From the NCBI GenBank assembly GCA_940671915.1, contig CALNVZ010003433.1, positions 18,657,533 to 18,721,532 of the forward strand: a DNA stretch of 64,000 nucleotides. The letters run 5' to 3'. Positions within the stretch are counted from its first letter, which is position 1; each line of letters begins with the position of its first letter. The position numbers and the translations under genes are program-made. Below the pieces are notes generated by a model, which was given only the letters and a program-made list of their open reading frames with translations, was not told where the DNA came from and made no database searches. Of this stretch, positions 47,673 to 60,744 are shown piece after piece. This stretch comes from Paracentrotus lividus. Taxonomy: Eukaryota; Echinodermata; Echinoidea; Camarodonta; Echinidae.

Positions 47673-47704
47673 GAGCTTGTCTTCACGATGGATTCCATTA
47701 TGCG
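47673..47704 (+). CDS. 32 bp exon 2 of the secreted-protein gene
   Basis: A long pyrimidine tract (TTTTTCTTCTTCTTTCTTTT and on) plus AATGCAG precedes it and a GTAAGT donor follows, both near consensus. Joined to the first exon in phase 1 it reads GACLHDGFHYA and leaves in phase 0. A Cys two residues after the probable cleavage site, then xxxGxxY, is how von Willebrand factor C (chordin-like) modules begin (C..(D/N)G..Y..G..W), for example at the N-terminus of fibrillar procollagens or BMP-binding proteins. Only the first third of such a motif is visible, so the family is a suggestion. An exon of 32 bp after an 18.8 kb intron is unusually small. Confidence 0.55.
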
Positions 47705-50700
47705 GTAAGTTTTTAAATGTGAAAGTGAGAGAAAGACAGTTCGGATTCATACAGTGAAATATTGATGAATAGAGGAACAAGAAAAAGCAAGAGAGAGAGA
47801 GATGAAGAGTCGGAAGGAGTTTGATGTATGATGATGCTGCCTAGTAATGAACGATTTCTTGTGTATGTACAATGTAAACATAGCAAGTTCAATCCTGCAC
47901 CAAGAAATATGTAAAGTCAGCGAGACATGGACATGTTTCTTATAATTAGGACATGTGTGAAGGGGAAATCCAGACAATACACTTCTAATGAAGTTCCATG
48001 ACTCACAACATCAGAAGTCCTGAGGTTCCTTCAGACTGCCAGTTTATGTTCTCTTTCCAATAATATAATGTGGTGCGCAACCCTTCCTCCTTTCCATCTT
48101 CTGTAAAACATGCAACTCATGGACCAAACGTTGCAGGTGTAGATGTTTCATATGTGGAGCTTCCTTTGACGTACAATTTGATGCTTCGTGGAAAAGATCT
48201 TTCAGCAGTGGGAATACTCCTATCTATACATGTCTAGCATGTAGTGTTTTTGTAGAGTTGTTTCCAAAATTAACAGATCCTTTCTCCTGAAACTCTTGGC
48301 ACGTCAGAAGCATGGTGTCATGATAGGACACTTCTTTTGACTCATGTAGCGATGGTCTGTCAGCTGGTTTTCCTGTGATAATGATGTCCCAGAAGTGTCT
48401 CTGTCATAGCAAATGGACCTAACTTTTGAGTGTTATTCACAGAAAATCTCTAGAAAAACATAACAGTATCTGCCGTGAGCCACTTTGGCAATATGTTTTG
48501 TTATTTTGTGATTAAACATTGTAAAATATCATGACTTTGACATCACAGACTCAAGTAGTTTGAAAGTGGGGTTCACGTACAAAGACTTGACCCACTTTAA
48601 TTTGTTCTTATGAAAATTGTTGAAGTGGGTCGAGTCTGGTCCGAAGTTAGCAAGATTAGGACTGAAACCCTAAAATCTATCCCTAATTCTGAATATGCTA
48701 CAGTTTCATGATTTTCATTGAGCTCTGTCAGGACTTGGCACACTTTGGTTATAAATATGAAAGCAGTGTCATGAATGTCTATAGATCGTGCATCCATTAT
48801 AATCGGTCAAATGATTGTCCAGGTACAGGCGATAAATCTTGAGTCATGTTTGATTACCAGTGTTGTATAATCAACATGTGCAATGCGTACTCTTTCTTTC
48901 AGCTGTCACTAGTAAATGGGATGCACATTGTGCATATTACATTAGTTGTCAGTTCGGTAGATTGGATTGGTTGTACTACATACCATAACATGTGCTGGTG
49001 AATTATATCCAAACGTATAAGGTTGGACTGGTTTTCCAAAGACAAAAGCCCTGTCGGTGATTAATCTGCAAGATCTGAGGGGTGGGGGGATTTACCTCCC
49101 TACTTAGTAAATGTGGACCAAAATGTGAAAATTACCATCTACTTGTGATTTTTAGCCTGTTCGCCCCCAACTTTTGGCTCGGGCCCTCCACATTCAAAAA
49201 CGCTCTGTAGCCCCTGTATAAGCATGAACATTCGCTGTTCTGTAAAGGATATCCAATCTCAATTTCATTCATGGAGACAAAAAATGTTTCCATCAATATT
49301 TGTAGCCCCCATGGACTCTAGAAGCCTTTCAACAAGACAGGTGCAAGCTGGATGAATTAAACCGTTGGATAAATTCTTGCAATGAGCTTAACCTTTTGGG
49401 AACTGGTGTCCACCATGTACCCATGTTCTACCCCTGTAAATCTTTACGCAAATATAGTCAGAACTTGAGAAGCGTTTAAAGAAAACTTGAACGAACTGAC
49501 GATGGAATCAGCTCAAGGGACACTAGCCCAGGTGTCAGAATGACACGCCTGTTAAAAGATTGTCGTCGTCACAACAATTGGCATTTCTTCGATATCGTCT
49601 TTCGTGTTTGGACTTAGGATTTAGGGCTCAACGTGTGCGATTGTTCGGTCGTTGACTCTCTATTTCTGTTTAAAAAAAGAAGAAATTTCCCAATTCCAGA
49701 GTGTGTTTAGCAGTAAATTGTTGGGTAGATTGCTGGTGCTGTTGATTTTGTTCAACTATATCCAGTATGCTACACTAAAGAACCCGGAGGGCATTTCGTT
49801 TGATAGATTTCTGGGTTTTATAAGTAAAATATTTACTTGTGTTTTTAATTTTGTTCAAGTTCCAATTTATTATTACATACCTGAAATCTTTAACCTATTT
49901 TTTTTTTGGACAGAGTAAACAAATTTTTGATATAAAACTCAAATCCTTATCCTCCGTGTCACTTCATGTATCGGTATATGCAAGAAAACAATTTTTCTCT
50001 TTTGTGAAGAGCAGTCAATTTGTGTTTGTCAAAAAATGGACTAATCCAAGTTGAATCTCCTATACATCTGCATCGATCCTCCACAATATTCCAGCAAATT
50101 TTGAAATTGGTTGTAATTCCATTTGTAAACATTGGCTTCGGTTTTCTGCCAAATTGGGAGCCCCATTAGGCAAATCACATTACCTGGTAGCTGTTTCACT
50201 TTTTATTGAATTAAAATTGCCTGTTTTTGGTTTATAAACTTCTTCCCTCTAACTTTGCGGTGAACCCTGAATTGTACCTCATTTTACCTCATTTGACCCA
50301 TAAGTGATCTTTTCCTGCATCCGTGATTGATCTGGAAATTGTAGAATCATGATATTCCAGCCCAATTTGAGGATCCAGTCACCAATCACAAATATTGGGC
50401 CCAGCATGCATTCATATTGGGGCCTGATGTCTGGCCTGCCCTGAGATGCGTCCCTGGGGCGTGAGGTCGCCTGGCCAATATCGGCACAGCGGGGGCGCTC
50501 CGTGATTTGACTTGGACGTGTATGCCCTACATCCGAACCTGATCAGAGACCGCAAATTGCACGCTAAGTATTGGTTTGGTTTGCGCAGCATGGGGCTGTG
50601 CAGCGCGGTAACCTGTTGCACACTGTTGGCCACTGCTCTGTGGTAACTTGGCTATTATTAAAGGGATGGTGGAGAAGCGTTGGTACATGTATTGTACCTC

Positions 50701-53700
50701 CCTGTCTGTTGATCTTTTGATACATAAATCTTATCATTGTTTTAAACATAGTCTATATAGATGGTGATATATTATCATTCTAAATATTTATTTTCAATTG
50801 TCTAATCTGATCTGGCTCAAATATAAATACTGGTACATAATTTTTCAAAATATGGATAGGGCCTATATGGAAAAGTTATAATCCCCTTCTAATAGTGATG
50901 ATTGTAATTACTCATTACACCTATTTTAATTATTGTAGAACCTTAGAACTAAAGCTTCAAATTCCATCGATGAAGTCTGTGTACTGATAATAAAAATTCT
51001 TTATACAAACTTCATAAGTCATTTTAAATTTGATAGTTCCTTTAATATTTTGAGGGAAGCCTCCACACTGCTTCGTTTTAAATTTGTCTACTTGGCAGAA
51101 AACCTTCAATAAGGATGCCTTTTAAGCCCAAAGATAGCAATGCATACACGCATCCCTCTTGTAGACAGATACACTTGTCAATACTTCTTAAAGTGTCACA
51201 AGTCGATATTGCTTGTTACAAATTAGATTATTCTAAAAACTTATAATAAGGGGTACCCATATTTAGAAGGCTGGCAGATAAAAAATTAGATTTTATGGAA
51301 CCAGCGGTTACAAGTCATTTTGGAAGACCAACCGCGAGGCGAAGAGGAAGTTACATATCGGAGTAGTCAATTTCTGTTCTCCATCTAAATTTAGGTAATG
51401 TAATAGGGCTGTCATACTTCCCCCAGTCCTTGGATCTTATAGCCTAGCAGAAGGGCATTAACGCTGTATGAAATGATTTGTGCTAACACCCCTCTGGCAT
51501 TCAAGAATTGAAACATAACATTTTGGCAGATGATCTTTTTTTGTCAGGATGGAAATAAAAGTTTCATGCTGACATTTAAGTTTGGCCTTCTTCATGTTGC
51601 GATTGTTACTGTCTGTAGACAAGCTCATATTAATGTGAGTCATTGAAAGTACCAGACACTTTTGTGCACATTGTCAGACTTCATATTGGGACCCATTTGA
51701 AAACTGTTTTACAAAGTAATCTACCCTAAAACGATCCTAAAATATAATTTTAAGAGAATTCCCATAAATACACCCTGTTCCATGAATATGGAATGTGATT
51801 TTGCATCCAATATATTTATAAAGATGAAATGGAGGGATTTCAAAAATCTAGATTGATCCCTTTACAAACCTGTAAATTGTGAAACCTTGATTTCAAGCCA
51901 ATGGGCATTTCATAAAATTTTACATCTACATGTAGGTTCCCTCCCATGGTGCATTATATGCTCAGGAAAGTGATGGCCTTTTAGTTTATGTCATCATCCC
52001 CCCCCCCTCCCCGAAACCAAAACAAAAGCCTCTCTAATTGCAAACTTGATTTAAATCTCATTTCAAAATCAACTGGCACCTCAAGATTCAATGATAGAAA
52101 TGGAGGATTGAAATTGGGGCATCAAGGAACTGTTTTTTCAACCTGATTGCGAATCACCGATCCTAATTTGTGTGTGGTGTGAACAAATTATAGGCTAATA
52201 TCTCTCTGGAATTTGACCTTTTCCCAAAGAATATTGAATTCATGAATTTGATCTTGAGAAATGTCTGGTGAAGGCCCCAGGAAAATGAGAGAAATATCAG
52301 GGCTCAGAATTGAGGAAGATGATTTCGAGAGACAAACTTTAATGGATGGTTGTGATCTTGTCTAGATTAAGTTGGATATTAAATGTGAGATCTACAAATA
52401 CTAACCACTGAAATATAGTTTTGCATAATACCACTTTAAAATTTCAATTCTGGAAAGAAATAAACGGTTTGTTGTGACATTTTATAGGTAAAAATAAGAA
52501 TAGACACATGAAAGTGTATTTTTGCAAAAGGCTTTATCGTAAATTTCCCTGTAATGTTTTAATTGTTTTGAAACATTGGTTCCATTTCATTTGAACAATA
52601 TGCTCCATTCTATAGATTGATGATTGCAGATGTGTATGAACCATTTGAAAGATATGACTGATATGGTCCAACTGGAATAAGTTTGTCCAGAAGTTCAGAG
52701 ACATAACCGTAGACACTACTGCGAGATCAAATCTAAAATCTTGTTGAACAACAAAGATGTTCAAAACCAACAAAGAACGGTCTTTCTTGACTCAATGAAT
52801 CATTGGAGTCGACCCAAGTTTCTCTCTAAGAAGTTATGCACGACTTGACCCGCAAGAGGCTCCAATATTTGTGGACCGAGAATATAAACTCCATTTGCGG
52901 AGACAGCAGCCGCAGCAAAGCAGGAAGCGAAATGACTGAGCTTTTATTTGTTTAAACTAGGTTTAATGTCAACTATACCCTTGCTACTGGCACCATTAAA
53001 ACATTTCATTGCTTCTAGCAATCCAAACATTTGTGAAGCATAATAATTTCTGCCTCCCCCCCCCCCCTTATCGGAGGGCAAAAGAAATAATTATTTGTGC
53101 CTTGTCTGATTGCTAAATGGAGGCTGGAGTCCAATCACTCATCCCCATTTTAATGCCTTACGATTGAGATGTGTGATATTGATAAGAAGTAATCTGTTTT
53201 AAACTGTAGATGCCTTAATAGAGTAAGAATTGCAGGGAATGAGGGGTTCTGGTTGCAATACAGGCTTCAACATCTTTGCAGGTCTGGGTGTGATAGTTTG
53301 GTTCTGTATACACCTCTTCGTTTCGGTTATGAATTGATGGGGGTCAAGATTGAATCATGTTTGTGTATATTTGTAGTTTTGTTATTACTATTTCAACCTT
53401 ATTAGGCCTATATCTTTGAAAACCAACATTTACTATATCAGCCTTGGTCAAGTTTATCATAATCAATGATTTATGATTGAACAGTCAAGGTACATGTAGT
53501 TTTGAATATAAACTGTGTTATGAAAAACTTGTTTTTATATTCAAGGCTTTCCAAACAAATGGGGCTTGAAATGTCCCTCTTTTCTGCCAGATGTTTGTTT
53601 TTGAATTTTTCACAACTCATTTTTCATGTTTTTCACCAATATGGAACACTGTCTGTACACTCCTCCATGCTGTGCTTGAATGTACATGTAGGCCTTCAGG

Positions 53701-53858
53701 CTCTACTTACAACAGCAAATACTTTTAATCTGTTAACTTGAGGGGTTCACATAAGGTTGCAGTCTTCAATTCATTTAAAAGAAGAGAAGAAAACAAATAA
53801 TGAATAATATACTGGTAATAGTGACCTTCAAGACTAAGTTCATCACTTATAAATACTT
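47705..53858 (+). other. Second intron, proximal part
   Basis: No further exon with paired sites and a matching phase was found. Two stretches of higher complexity and G/C stand out: 50400-50640 (GGGCGTGAGGTCGCCTGGCC and so on) and 52840-52950 (GCGGAGACAGCAGCCGCAGC). Neither has convincing coding potential; they are candidates for regulatory elements. C-runs lie near 51999 and 53058. Confidence 0.4.
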
Positions 53859-54230
53859 GTTCAGAAATTCTAATAGAAAATGAAAACAGATGATAAATAA
53901 TGTAGGGCTGATCTTCATGGACTAAAATCATCAATTATTTTGTTATCACCAACCAATTGACAAATAGGGCCTACTTAAAAAGAAAAAGAGAGAAATATGC
54001 TTGTCCAGATAATCTAATAGAAAATGTAGGGCTGATCTTCATGGAACTAAAATCATCAATTATTTTGTTATCACCATCCAATTGACAAATACCCCCTCTC
54101 CCAAAAAAGAGAAAGATGCTTGTTCAATTATTCTAATAGAAAATGAAAACAGATGATAAATAAAGTAGTGCTGATCTTCGTGGACTAAATCATCAATTAT
54201 TTTGTTATCATCAACCAATCAGCAACCATA
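53859..54230. repeat. Tandem repeat of about 120-140 bp, three units
   Basis: Units begin with CTTGTTCAG or CTTGTCCAG or CTTGTTCAA at about 53859, 54000 and 54119. All share TTCTAATAGAAAATG, then GCTGATCTTC, then TGGACTAAAATCATCAATTA and TTTTGTTATCACCA. Unit 2 lacks the 20 bp AAAACAGATGATAAATAA segment present in units 1 and 3. Confidence 0.8.
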
Positions 54231-54781
54231 ACTCAAAATGAAGTTCAGTCCAGATATCATCACCCCTCAAACTTTCTATACCTTATCAAGTATGCCATCT
54301 CCATGTACCATGCTTGGACGGCAAATTGACTTGATCTTGTTTCTTCAGGCTATAAATAACCAAGGAATAGTCAGGACTTCAAGTTTATAGTTTGTTTAGA
54401 GTCGGCCATTTTGTTTTATTCACCAATGACTGACTGATCACCAGCAATTCAAACAAAATTATTGGTTTGATGGAAATGCCAAATCCATTGTGATGGCAAA
54501 AATAAATTACAATGGATATAGCTTTGAACTGGATGCTCTAAATGCATTTGAATAATTCACATTTTTGAAAGATACTTGGGTATATTTATATATGTTTCAT
54601 TTTGAGTGTAGAGTTTGTTAATTACGGTCTAAGGCGCTTTTTCTTTCTATAATCTCTGCATCTCACTCTTCATATGTTTCATTAAGGGATGTTCACTAGA
54701 TCATGGGGCAGGGGTGGGTGACAAAATAAATGAAATCCTCTCCCTGCTTAGCTACAGAACCTTGCCAAAGTAAAAACCTGG

Positions 54782-54975
54782 GGGTGTTTCAAAGAGATTT
54801 AAGTAGAAATCGCACTTGTTACGTGCAGTATATTACGCATCACCTCATTGACTAGATCATGCTCAGGGGGTGTGTGGCACTGAGAAGTCTATCAATGATA
54901 CTGCATGTCAAATACAGGATGCACTTAAAGTTTAAGTGCAACTCTATTTCTACTTAGGCTCTTTGTGAAACACCC
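54782..54975. mobile_element. 194 bp MITE with 5 bp target duplication
   Basis: The left end GGGTGTTTCAAAGAG...TAAGTAGAAAT is the inverted partner of the right end (ATTTCTACTTAGGCTCTTTG then TGAAACACCC). CCTGG precedes (54777-54781) and follows (54976-54980) the element. A near-palindrome (GCACTTAAAGTTTAAGTGC) lies inside near 54921. The superfamily is not assigned. Confidence 0.7.
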
Positions 54976-54980
54976 CCTGG

Positions 54981-55356
54981 ACCTACTGGTTGGTAAAGTA
55001 CACCCCTCCTCCTTCTGCACTTACACCCACTGACCTCTGTCCACCAGCCTGAAGTGGTGGAGTCGCCACCCAGTCTCCTACAGGGGCACTCCGCCTGAGA
55101 GGTCTGCTCCCCTGTGGGACCACTCCACCAATATTTCACTTTTAAGGACACCATACAGTAGGTCTGATATTTGAATGGGGTGTTAATGGCAGTGACATGA
55201 ACCTTACGACTCTCTGTCACAATGATTCAATAATGGGCTTGTAGTTTCTATTGAGAGCCAGAAGGATGTTAAATAAAAGTTAATGGCCTTCTTGCTATCA
55301 TCAGACTCTATTTTATCAATTTGTAGTAGTATTTCTAAAAAAAAAATACAATAAAT
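54981..55356. other. GC-richer stretch beside the MITE
   Basis: A C-rich plus strand (CACCCCTCCTCCTTCTGCAC and on) at 55000-55130 contains a short inverted pair, GGTGGAGTCGCCACC at about 55056 and GTGGGACCACTCCACC at about 55114. An 88-codon minus-strand frame is open here but shows no domain. The function is unclear. Confidence 0.35.
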
Positions 55357-55364
55357 GGGATGGG

Positions 55365-55806
55365 CAGCGTTGCCAGTCATACGATAATTATCATATTTGT
55401 ACGATGATTTGACCCTCTGTACGATGTACGATCAATAATTGCAAAAAATGGCAAATGTACGATAATTTTACATATTGCACAAGATACCACTAATCTAAAG
55501 GCAAAATCAGTGAAAACTAGCCTATGAATCACAAAATTCCTTAAAGTTTTCGGGTCTCCGCCCCCAGACCCCACCCATAAAATTATGGAAGAGTCCCTGA
55601 TCCGCAAATGTGAAAATGTGTATTTCGATTCAAAGTTCTGGGGCTATTTTGGCAATTGCAGAATTGAAGGTCTATCTCATCACCCAAATAGGGGTAGATT
55701 TTCTGTAAATTGTTATGAAATCTGGCATGTTCGATAAGTTTTGCTAAAAATTGATAATTTTGAGGCTCTGGTACGATAATCTCACTTCTTGAACCGGGCA
55801 ACGCTG
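55365..55806. mobile_element. hAT-like non-autonomous element with 8 bp duplication
   Basis: Both ends carry CAGCGTTGCC inward, matching the CAGNG-type ends of hAT transposons. They are flanked by an exact 8 bp duplication, GGGATGGG, at 55357-55364 and 55807-55814. The word TACGAT occurs five times in the first 100 bp and once near the right end, as expected for subterminal transposase-binding sites. The interior of 442 bp has no transposase frame. Confidence 0.85.
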
Positions 55807-55814
55807 GGGATGGG

Positions 55815-58800
55815 TATGTGAATAGTTTTTTTTTAGTATTGTTTAATTTTCCCTTCAAACTGCTGTTTTAACGTCAATGTATTTTCCAGGATGCTTATAA
55901 AAGTTCTATTCAAAGTTTAATGTTAAAAATGTGATGATCAAGATTGAAACTTGACTGGAAAGAAGTCACTTTTTAATCTACACCAGCTTACAACTATTAA
56001 TTTTTAAAACATGTTCTTTCTTTTTAAAGGCATGATACTTTTTTTTTCAAAATGAATTTACCTACGTCACTTTCCTGAATACTGAAAGAAAACTCTCAAA
56101 GTTCCAACATTTCATATATTCCTTCCAGCAGTTGCTTCACATCAAATTATAATCACAAGAAACCATAGAGGATCTAGAATAATTAGTACGAGCCAGGTTT
56201 CTACTTCGTCTTGTCCCGATTGTCAAGAATCTGATGTTGAGATGGGCTTGATTCCTCAAAGAGAAAATAATGAACTTTTGAACTGGGTGGAGGCTGTATT
56301 GACATTTCAAAACCCATGTGTGATCTTAAAATCTACAATCTGATCTTCTCTTGCTTCTTCTACATGTCTCTGTCAGTACGCGTACACGTATGTGTAGTCC
56401 CACGCATAATTAATACTTACATTTATAAACAGCAGTATGTGATAAAGTTGATTTAAATTTCGTATTCCCATGCCATTTGTGAATGGTTAAAAATACTTCT
56501 TTCTTCTTTTTCAACCCTTCTTGGGCAAAATTGCCCATGTGTACATGTTTTCAATGGTGAAATTTTTAGTCTTACAGGGGCAAAATCGCCCTGAGCCCCA
56601 TGTTATTTTTACCCTATTTGTAAACCTTTGCATTATTGCATGTAAATGGCATACTACATCATAAGATGTCTCTGATGTATAGATGTACATGTTTGTATCT
56701 ATATGTGTTTGTGTAGTCCCATGCATTCTATCATGAGCAGCGATATGTGATAATTTTGATTCATTTACCAAATGCCGCTCTATAAATAAGATGGACACGG
56801 TGCGCTATGCCATTTGCATTTCATGGCATAGAAACTCGATGTCATGCTAGCAGTACACGCTTGCATACCTTCCCCTTCTCGCAACATCTCATAAATCATT
56901 CTGTCGCTGAGAGAACGTTGCCAATTTTGACGAGTTCCCTTCAGCTAGGAAGTTAGCTGAAGTTTAGTGGAGGGTTATTGCCCTGAGGTAGATCAAAGGG
57001 AGAGCTAGAGAGAAGGAACGGCTTTTGCTGGTTGAATCGTGATTAGTTGCGCTTAGACGAGCCCAGATTCTTAAGACCATATCCTAACGAATGAAAACAG
57101 ACAAAGTATAAGCTGCTTGGTTGATCTTATGTAATGGTTCAAGAAGAAACCTTATTGTAAGTTTGACAACAAAAACTGAAAGCCAATTTGCAGTTGTTTT
57201 GTATTTACAGGAAGTTTGGAAAGCAAAAGATTTGTTGGTTGAGCAACTGGGAAGCATTTATTATGAGCGAGTGAGACTAAAATTTTAGCTCCATGATATT
57301 ACAAGTATTGATTTGTAAAAAAAAGTATACTTTCGAGGAGTGACACCCTAACATCTGGATGACTTCTACTCATATCATTTATCAGGCAGAATTCCTTTGT
57401 TAATAATTAGGTCCAAGTTTATGGGTATAAAGTTCTGAAAGACTTGTGTTAATAACCCGGTCCAAATAGCTTCACAGCACTCTCAGCCATCAGCACCACA
57501 ACACGGCACACAAACGCACCATCTCGTAGAACTAAAGGGCGTCAAGGAAAACACGCTCAATGGTTTTTTAATCTTGCTTTCAGTCAAGTAGGTCAAACGC
57601 CTTGGCTTCTGTGTTTCCTTCATGGTTGAATTAGCGTGGTGATGAAATAAAGCCGGGCTTAAGTAAATTTATCCCGGTTGAAAAGTAATCTGGTATGGCC
57701 ATTCATTTAGAGACACCCTAGCCATAAGAGCGTGATGGGCAAGATGTCCTTGTTTTGCTAAGGACTGCAATCACTGCAACGTGCTAGTGATTGCAAGAAT
57801 TGCAACGACTAGACCTAGATGTTCTTGACTTGTGTGGTTCATCTGCTAAGAATCAAATCTACAAACAGGGCTCTGCAGCCTCTTTGAAAATCTGAAAGGC
57901 CATTTGTGAGACTCCCTTCTCTTGTACCATGCATAATTTTCTCTTGATGAAAAATATTTCACAAAATTGTCCAAGAAAAAATGTATTGTAAAGTATTCTA
58001 AAATTTACATGTAACAGGAACTCATTGTTTTTCCTAGAGATAATCTTTTAGCATCGGGAACTGGGTGATTCCTGTATTAAATATGGAAATCAGCAAACAA
58101 TATTTCGATTCATATGGGCTTATCAAGAAGATTAAAAGTGCATCATTTATAGTCAAAACCCATACAAATGAATGCCCCAAGACATGTACCCATACAGTAG
58201 GAGAAATGATGAATACATCAACTCTACATGTATGTCTAACATCATTGAGATATAAACATAGAAGACAATGTTAATACATCATCCTCATGTTTATATCTCC
58301 AAGATCTGTGACATAAACAGAATGAGTAATGGAACTCATTAACTGACGACCAGATAAAGGGGCGACATTGTGCCCCCTATCCATGGGCTCCATGCGCCAG
58401 CCACCCAGCGGCTCTGTGCCCCACATAAGACATCTCAGACATGCCATATTTCTATGAAACATTCAGAATATGTCAACTTTGCTCCTGCGGGCTTGGCGTG
58501 ATGATCATGTAATGGATTGAAGACATCCATCTGTATCTCATGGATATCTTGACAAGGTGATGAGAACTTTGATGAATATGAGAAACTTTGAAAAAGATAA
58601 AAGTACAAATTAATATCAAAGCTTTAAAGGGAAAAATGAGCTCTGCTATATTAGTTTTATCATAAATATTCAAAGTGTATGAAAAATGTCCCCAACTGTT
58701 AGCCAATTTAGTTGTATAACTAATCCAGTTTCATTCAAACTGATTTGTTTATCTTATTTTGTCTCTTTACAAACCCCCAAAATAATAGTGTCTTCCTCCA

Positions 58801-59880
58801 TTTGAATCAATATGAAAACGTCTTGCATTGCATGAATACTGGGAAATTACTATTATTAAAGAGAACATAATTATTATGATTGTACATTGTATATACAATT
58901 TTGACAAAAGTCGATTGTTGGAGACAGAAAATCAAAGCAAAACATGGCAAAACTTAAATTGTGGTATTATCCTACATGGTACTAAAAAAACAAACTTATA
59001 CCAGATCAAATGGACACTGCATAATACATGTACCTGTAGCATATTCTTGAGTGCCATTCATCGTCACATGTCCTCAATCATCAGATATACACCTGTATGC
59101 TACAACATGACTTGCACCCCTGTCCTAATGGAGTAACTTATTGCAATAATTAGGACATGGTGGCATGGTCTTAGTGTTACCTTGTCAGGTGCCATTATTA
59201 GCACTTCAAGATCAGATTTATCAGAGGGTGAAGAAGCATGAACTTTGACACTTGTGAATTTTGCAGGATATGATTTTGTGGCCGAAAGATTCTTTGAGCA
59301 GTTATATTAGAACGTGATGACATGAATATCAGATTATAACATATTTTTAAGTGTTTTGGACAGATTTTCCCCTCTTTCGATTCTGATTATATTAACAGGG
59401 TGATGATTTTAAAGAATATTCAAATTGGTTAAAGACTGAATTTTGGGTTTCAGAAGGAAAAGAGGATTTTTCGAATGAAAAAAAAAATGAATGAATTCAT
59501 TATAAATATATTCATTGACATGTATATGGTGGCTTTGAAAAATAGTCAAAACGTTCTCTTAGAAAACAACCAGATGACATATAATGTTGCATGTACATGT
59601 ATAAATTTACAGTTAACTTGTGTGATAATGCCCTAGATGTTGTATGATAAAATTTGACAATTATATCAATTATATGTCAAACATCATTTACTTTCTAATT
59701 AATAAATGCTCCCCCCATATTATTAGTACAGACTTGGATGTAGGCTAATCTCACTTGTACTATTCTGAATGTTCTCCTCAATTACTCTAGATGCCCCTGG
59801 TTCAATGTCAATTTTATGACCTATTTTTAAGCGTGAAAAAGGTTCATTCAGAGCCACTCCCTTCCTTCCCAGTAATTGGG
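55815..59880 (+). other. Second intron, distal part
   Basis: No exon was recognised. A weak direct repeat of about 300 bp (TGTGTAGTCCCACGCA near 56390 and TGTGTAGTCCCATGCA near 56711, each followed by a TATGTGATAA word) and an imperfect hairpin around ATAAACATAG...CATGTTTATATC at 58245-58305 are present. The rest is A/T-rich. Confidence 0.4.
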
Positions 59881-59889
59881 TCGTAAATG

Positions 59890-60420
59890 GAATTCAAGCT
59901 CGTGAACATGTGTGATGCACAGAATAAAGTGCATTGTGAAAATGTCTGTAGAGTTCAATATGAGAATCTGTCAGAAAATTATTTAATTTAACATTATTTT
60001 GATTTTTATGCGTTTTGGCTCCCATCATAAATGCTGGACATTTCCATATTTTGGTCACATTGGCAAAGCTTATGACTATCAGAACCAATATTTGAAAAAG
60101 CAAAAGAAGTAATTCACACTTTATATGTAATATGCTTATTTTGATAATTATGATAAGCAGCTTGAGAAATCATTTGACCAAATAATATGGGAGTTTTATA
60201 ATAAGATTTGGTCTAATAATTATTTCCCAAGCTGTATAGTTTACCGTCATTATATTTATAATCATACAAAACTGGACATATTTTGGGTTTTCTTTTAAAT
60301 GACTCCTTTGAGTTTGAATGCTGCCCATGTACACAGTCCGATCACATTGGGAAAGCTTGTTCATCATGTCTGTCTGAGCTGGTAGTTTAAAAAGCGAAAG
60401 AAGTCAATCGCACTTTAATC
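59890..60420. repeat. Direct duplication of about 290 bp
   Basis: The segment TCACATTGGCAAAGCTT...TTTGAAAAAGCAAAAGAAGT...CACTTTA (60052-60122) recurs as TCACATTGGGAAAGCTT...TTTAAAAAGCGAAAGAAGTC...GCACTTTA (60342-60418). TGGACATTTCCATATTTTGG near 60038 is matched by TGGACATATTTTGGG near 60272. The copies are diverged and differ by small indels. Confidence 0.6.
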
Positions 60421-60744
60421 GTGTTAGCGATATCCTGTCAGTTCCCTGTAGGAATGAGTTCAGGCTGCTAGGCTGCAACCCCGCTCAATGTGATTTCGGA
60501 AGGATAAGACAAAAAAAAATTTGGTGGTCTGTCAGTCGATTGGAAACGAGAAAAGATGTGCCACACATGTTTAAGATGATGGGGAGAAAGTGAGAGTTCA
60601 GAGAGCCCTTTTTAAATGTCAATTATCTCTTTGAACTTTGATCCACCCCTACATCATGGATGACATGAACATTTGAGATCACGATCCCCTGAAGAACAAC
60701 CCCTGTGTAGTGATTGTTGTTATGTCAGGTAAAGTTGAAGCGTC

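Noticed and set aside
49652-50054. Overlapping 88- and 71-codon hydrophobic frames
   Set aside because: T-rich DNA yields Phe/Leu-rich translations; there is no start context or domain.
54954-55220. 88-codon minus-strand frame with Cys/Trp/Gly-rich sequence
   Set aside because: It overlaps the end of a MITE and a C-rich tract; no recognisable cysteine pattern or splice context.
57213-57288. Possible VWC continuation exon (TTTACAG then EVWKAKD)
   Set aside because: EVWK resembles the W of VWC modules, but no cysteines follow, there is no donor in frame, and a stop comes after about 25 codons.
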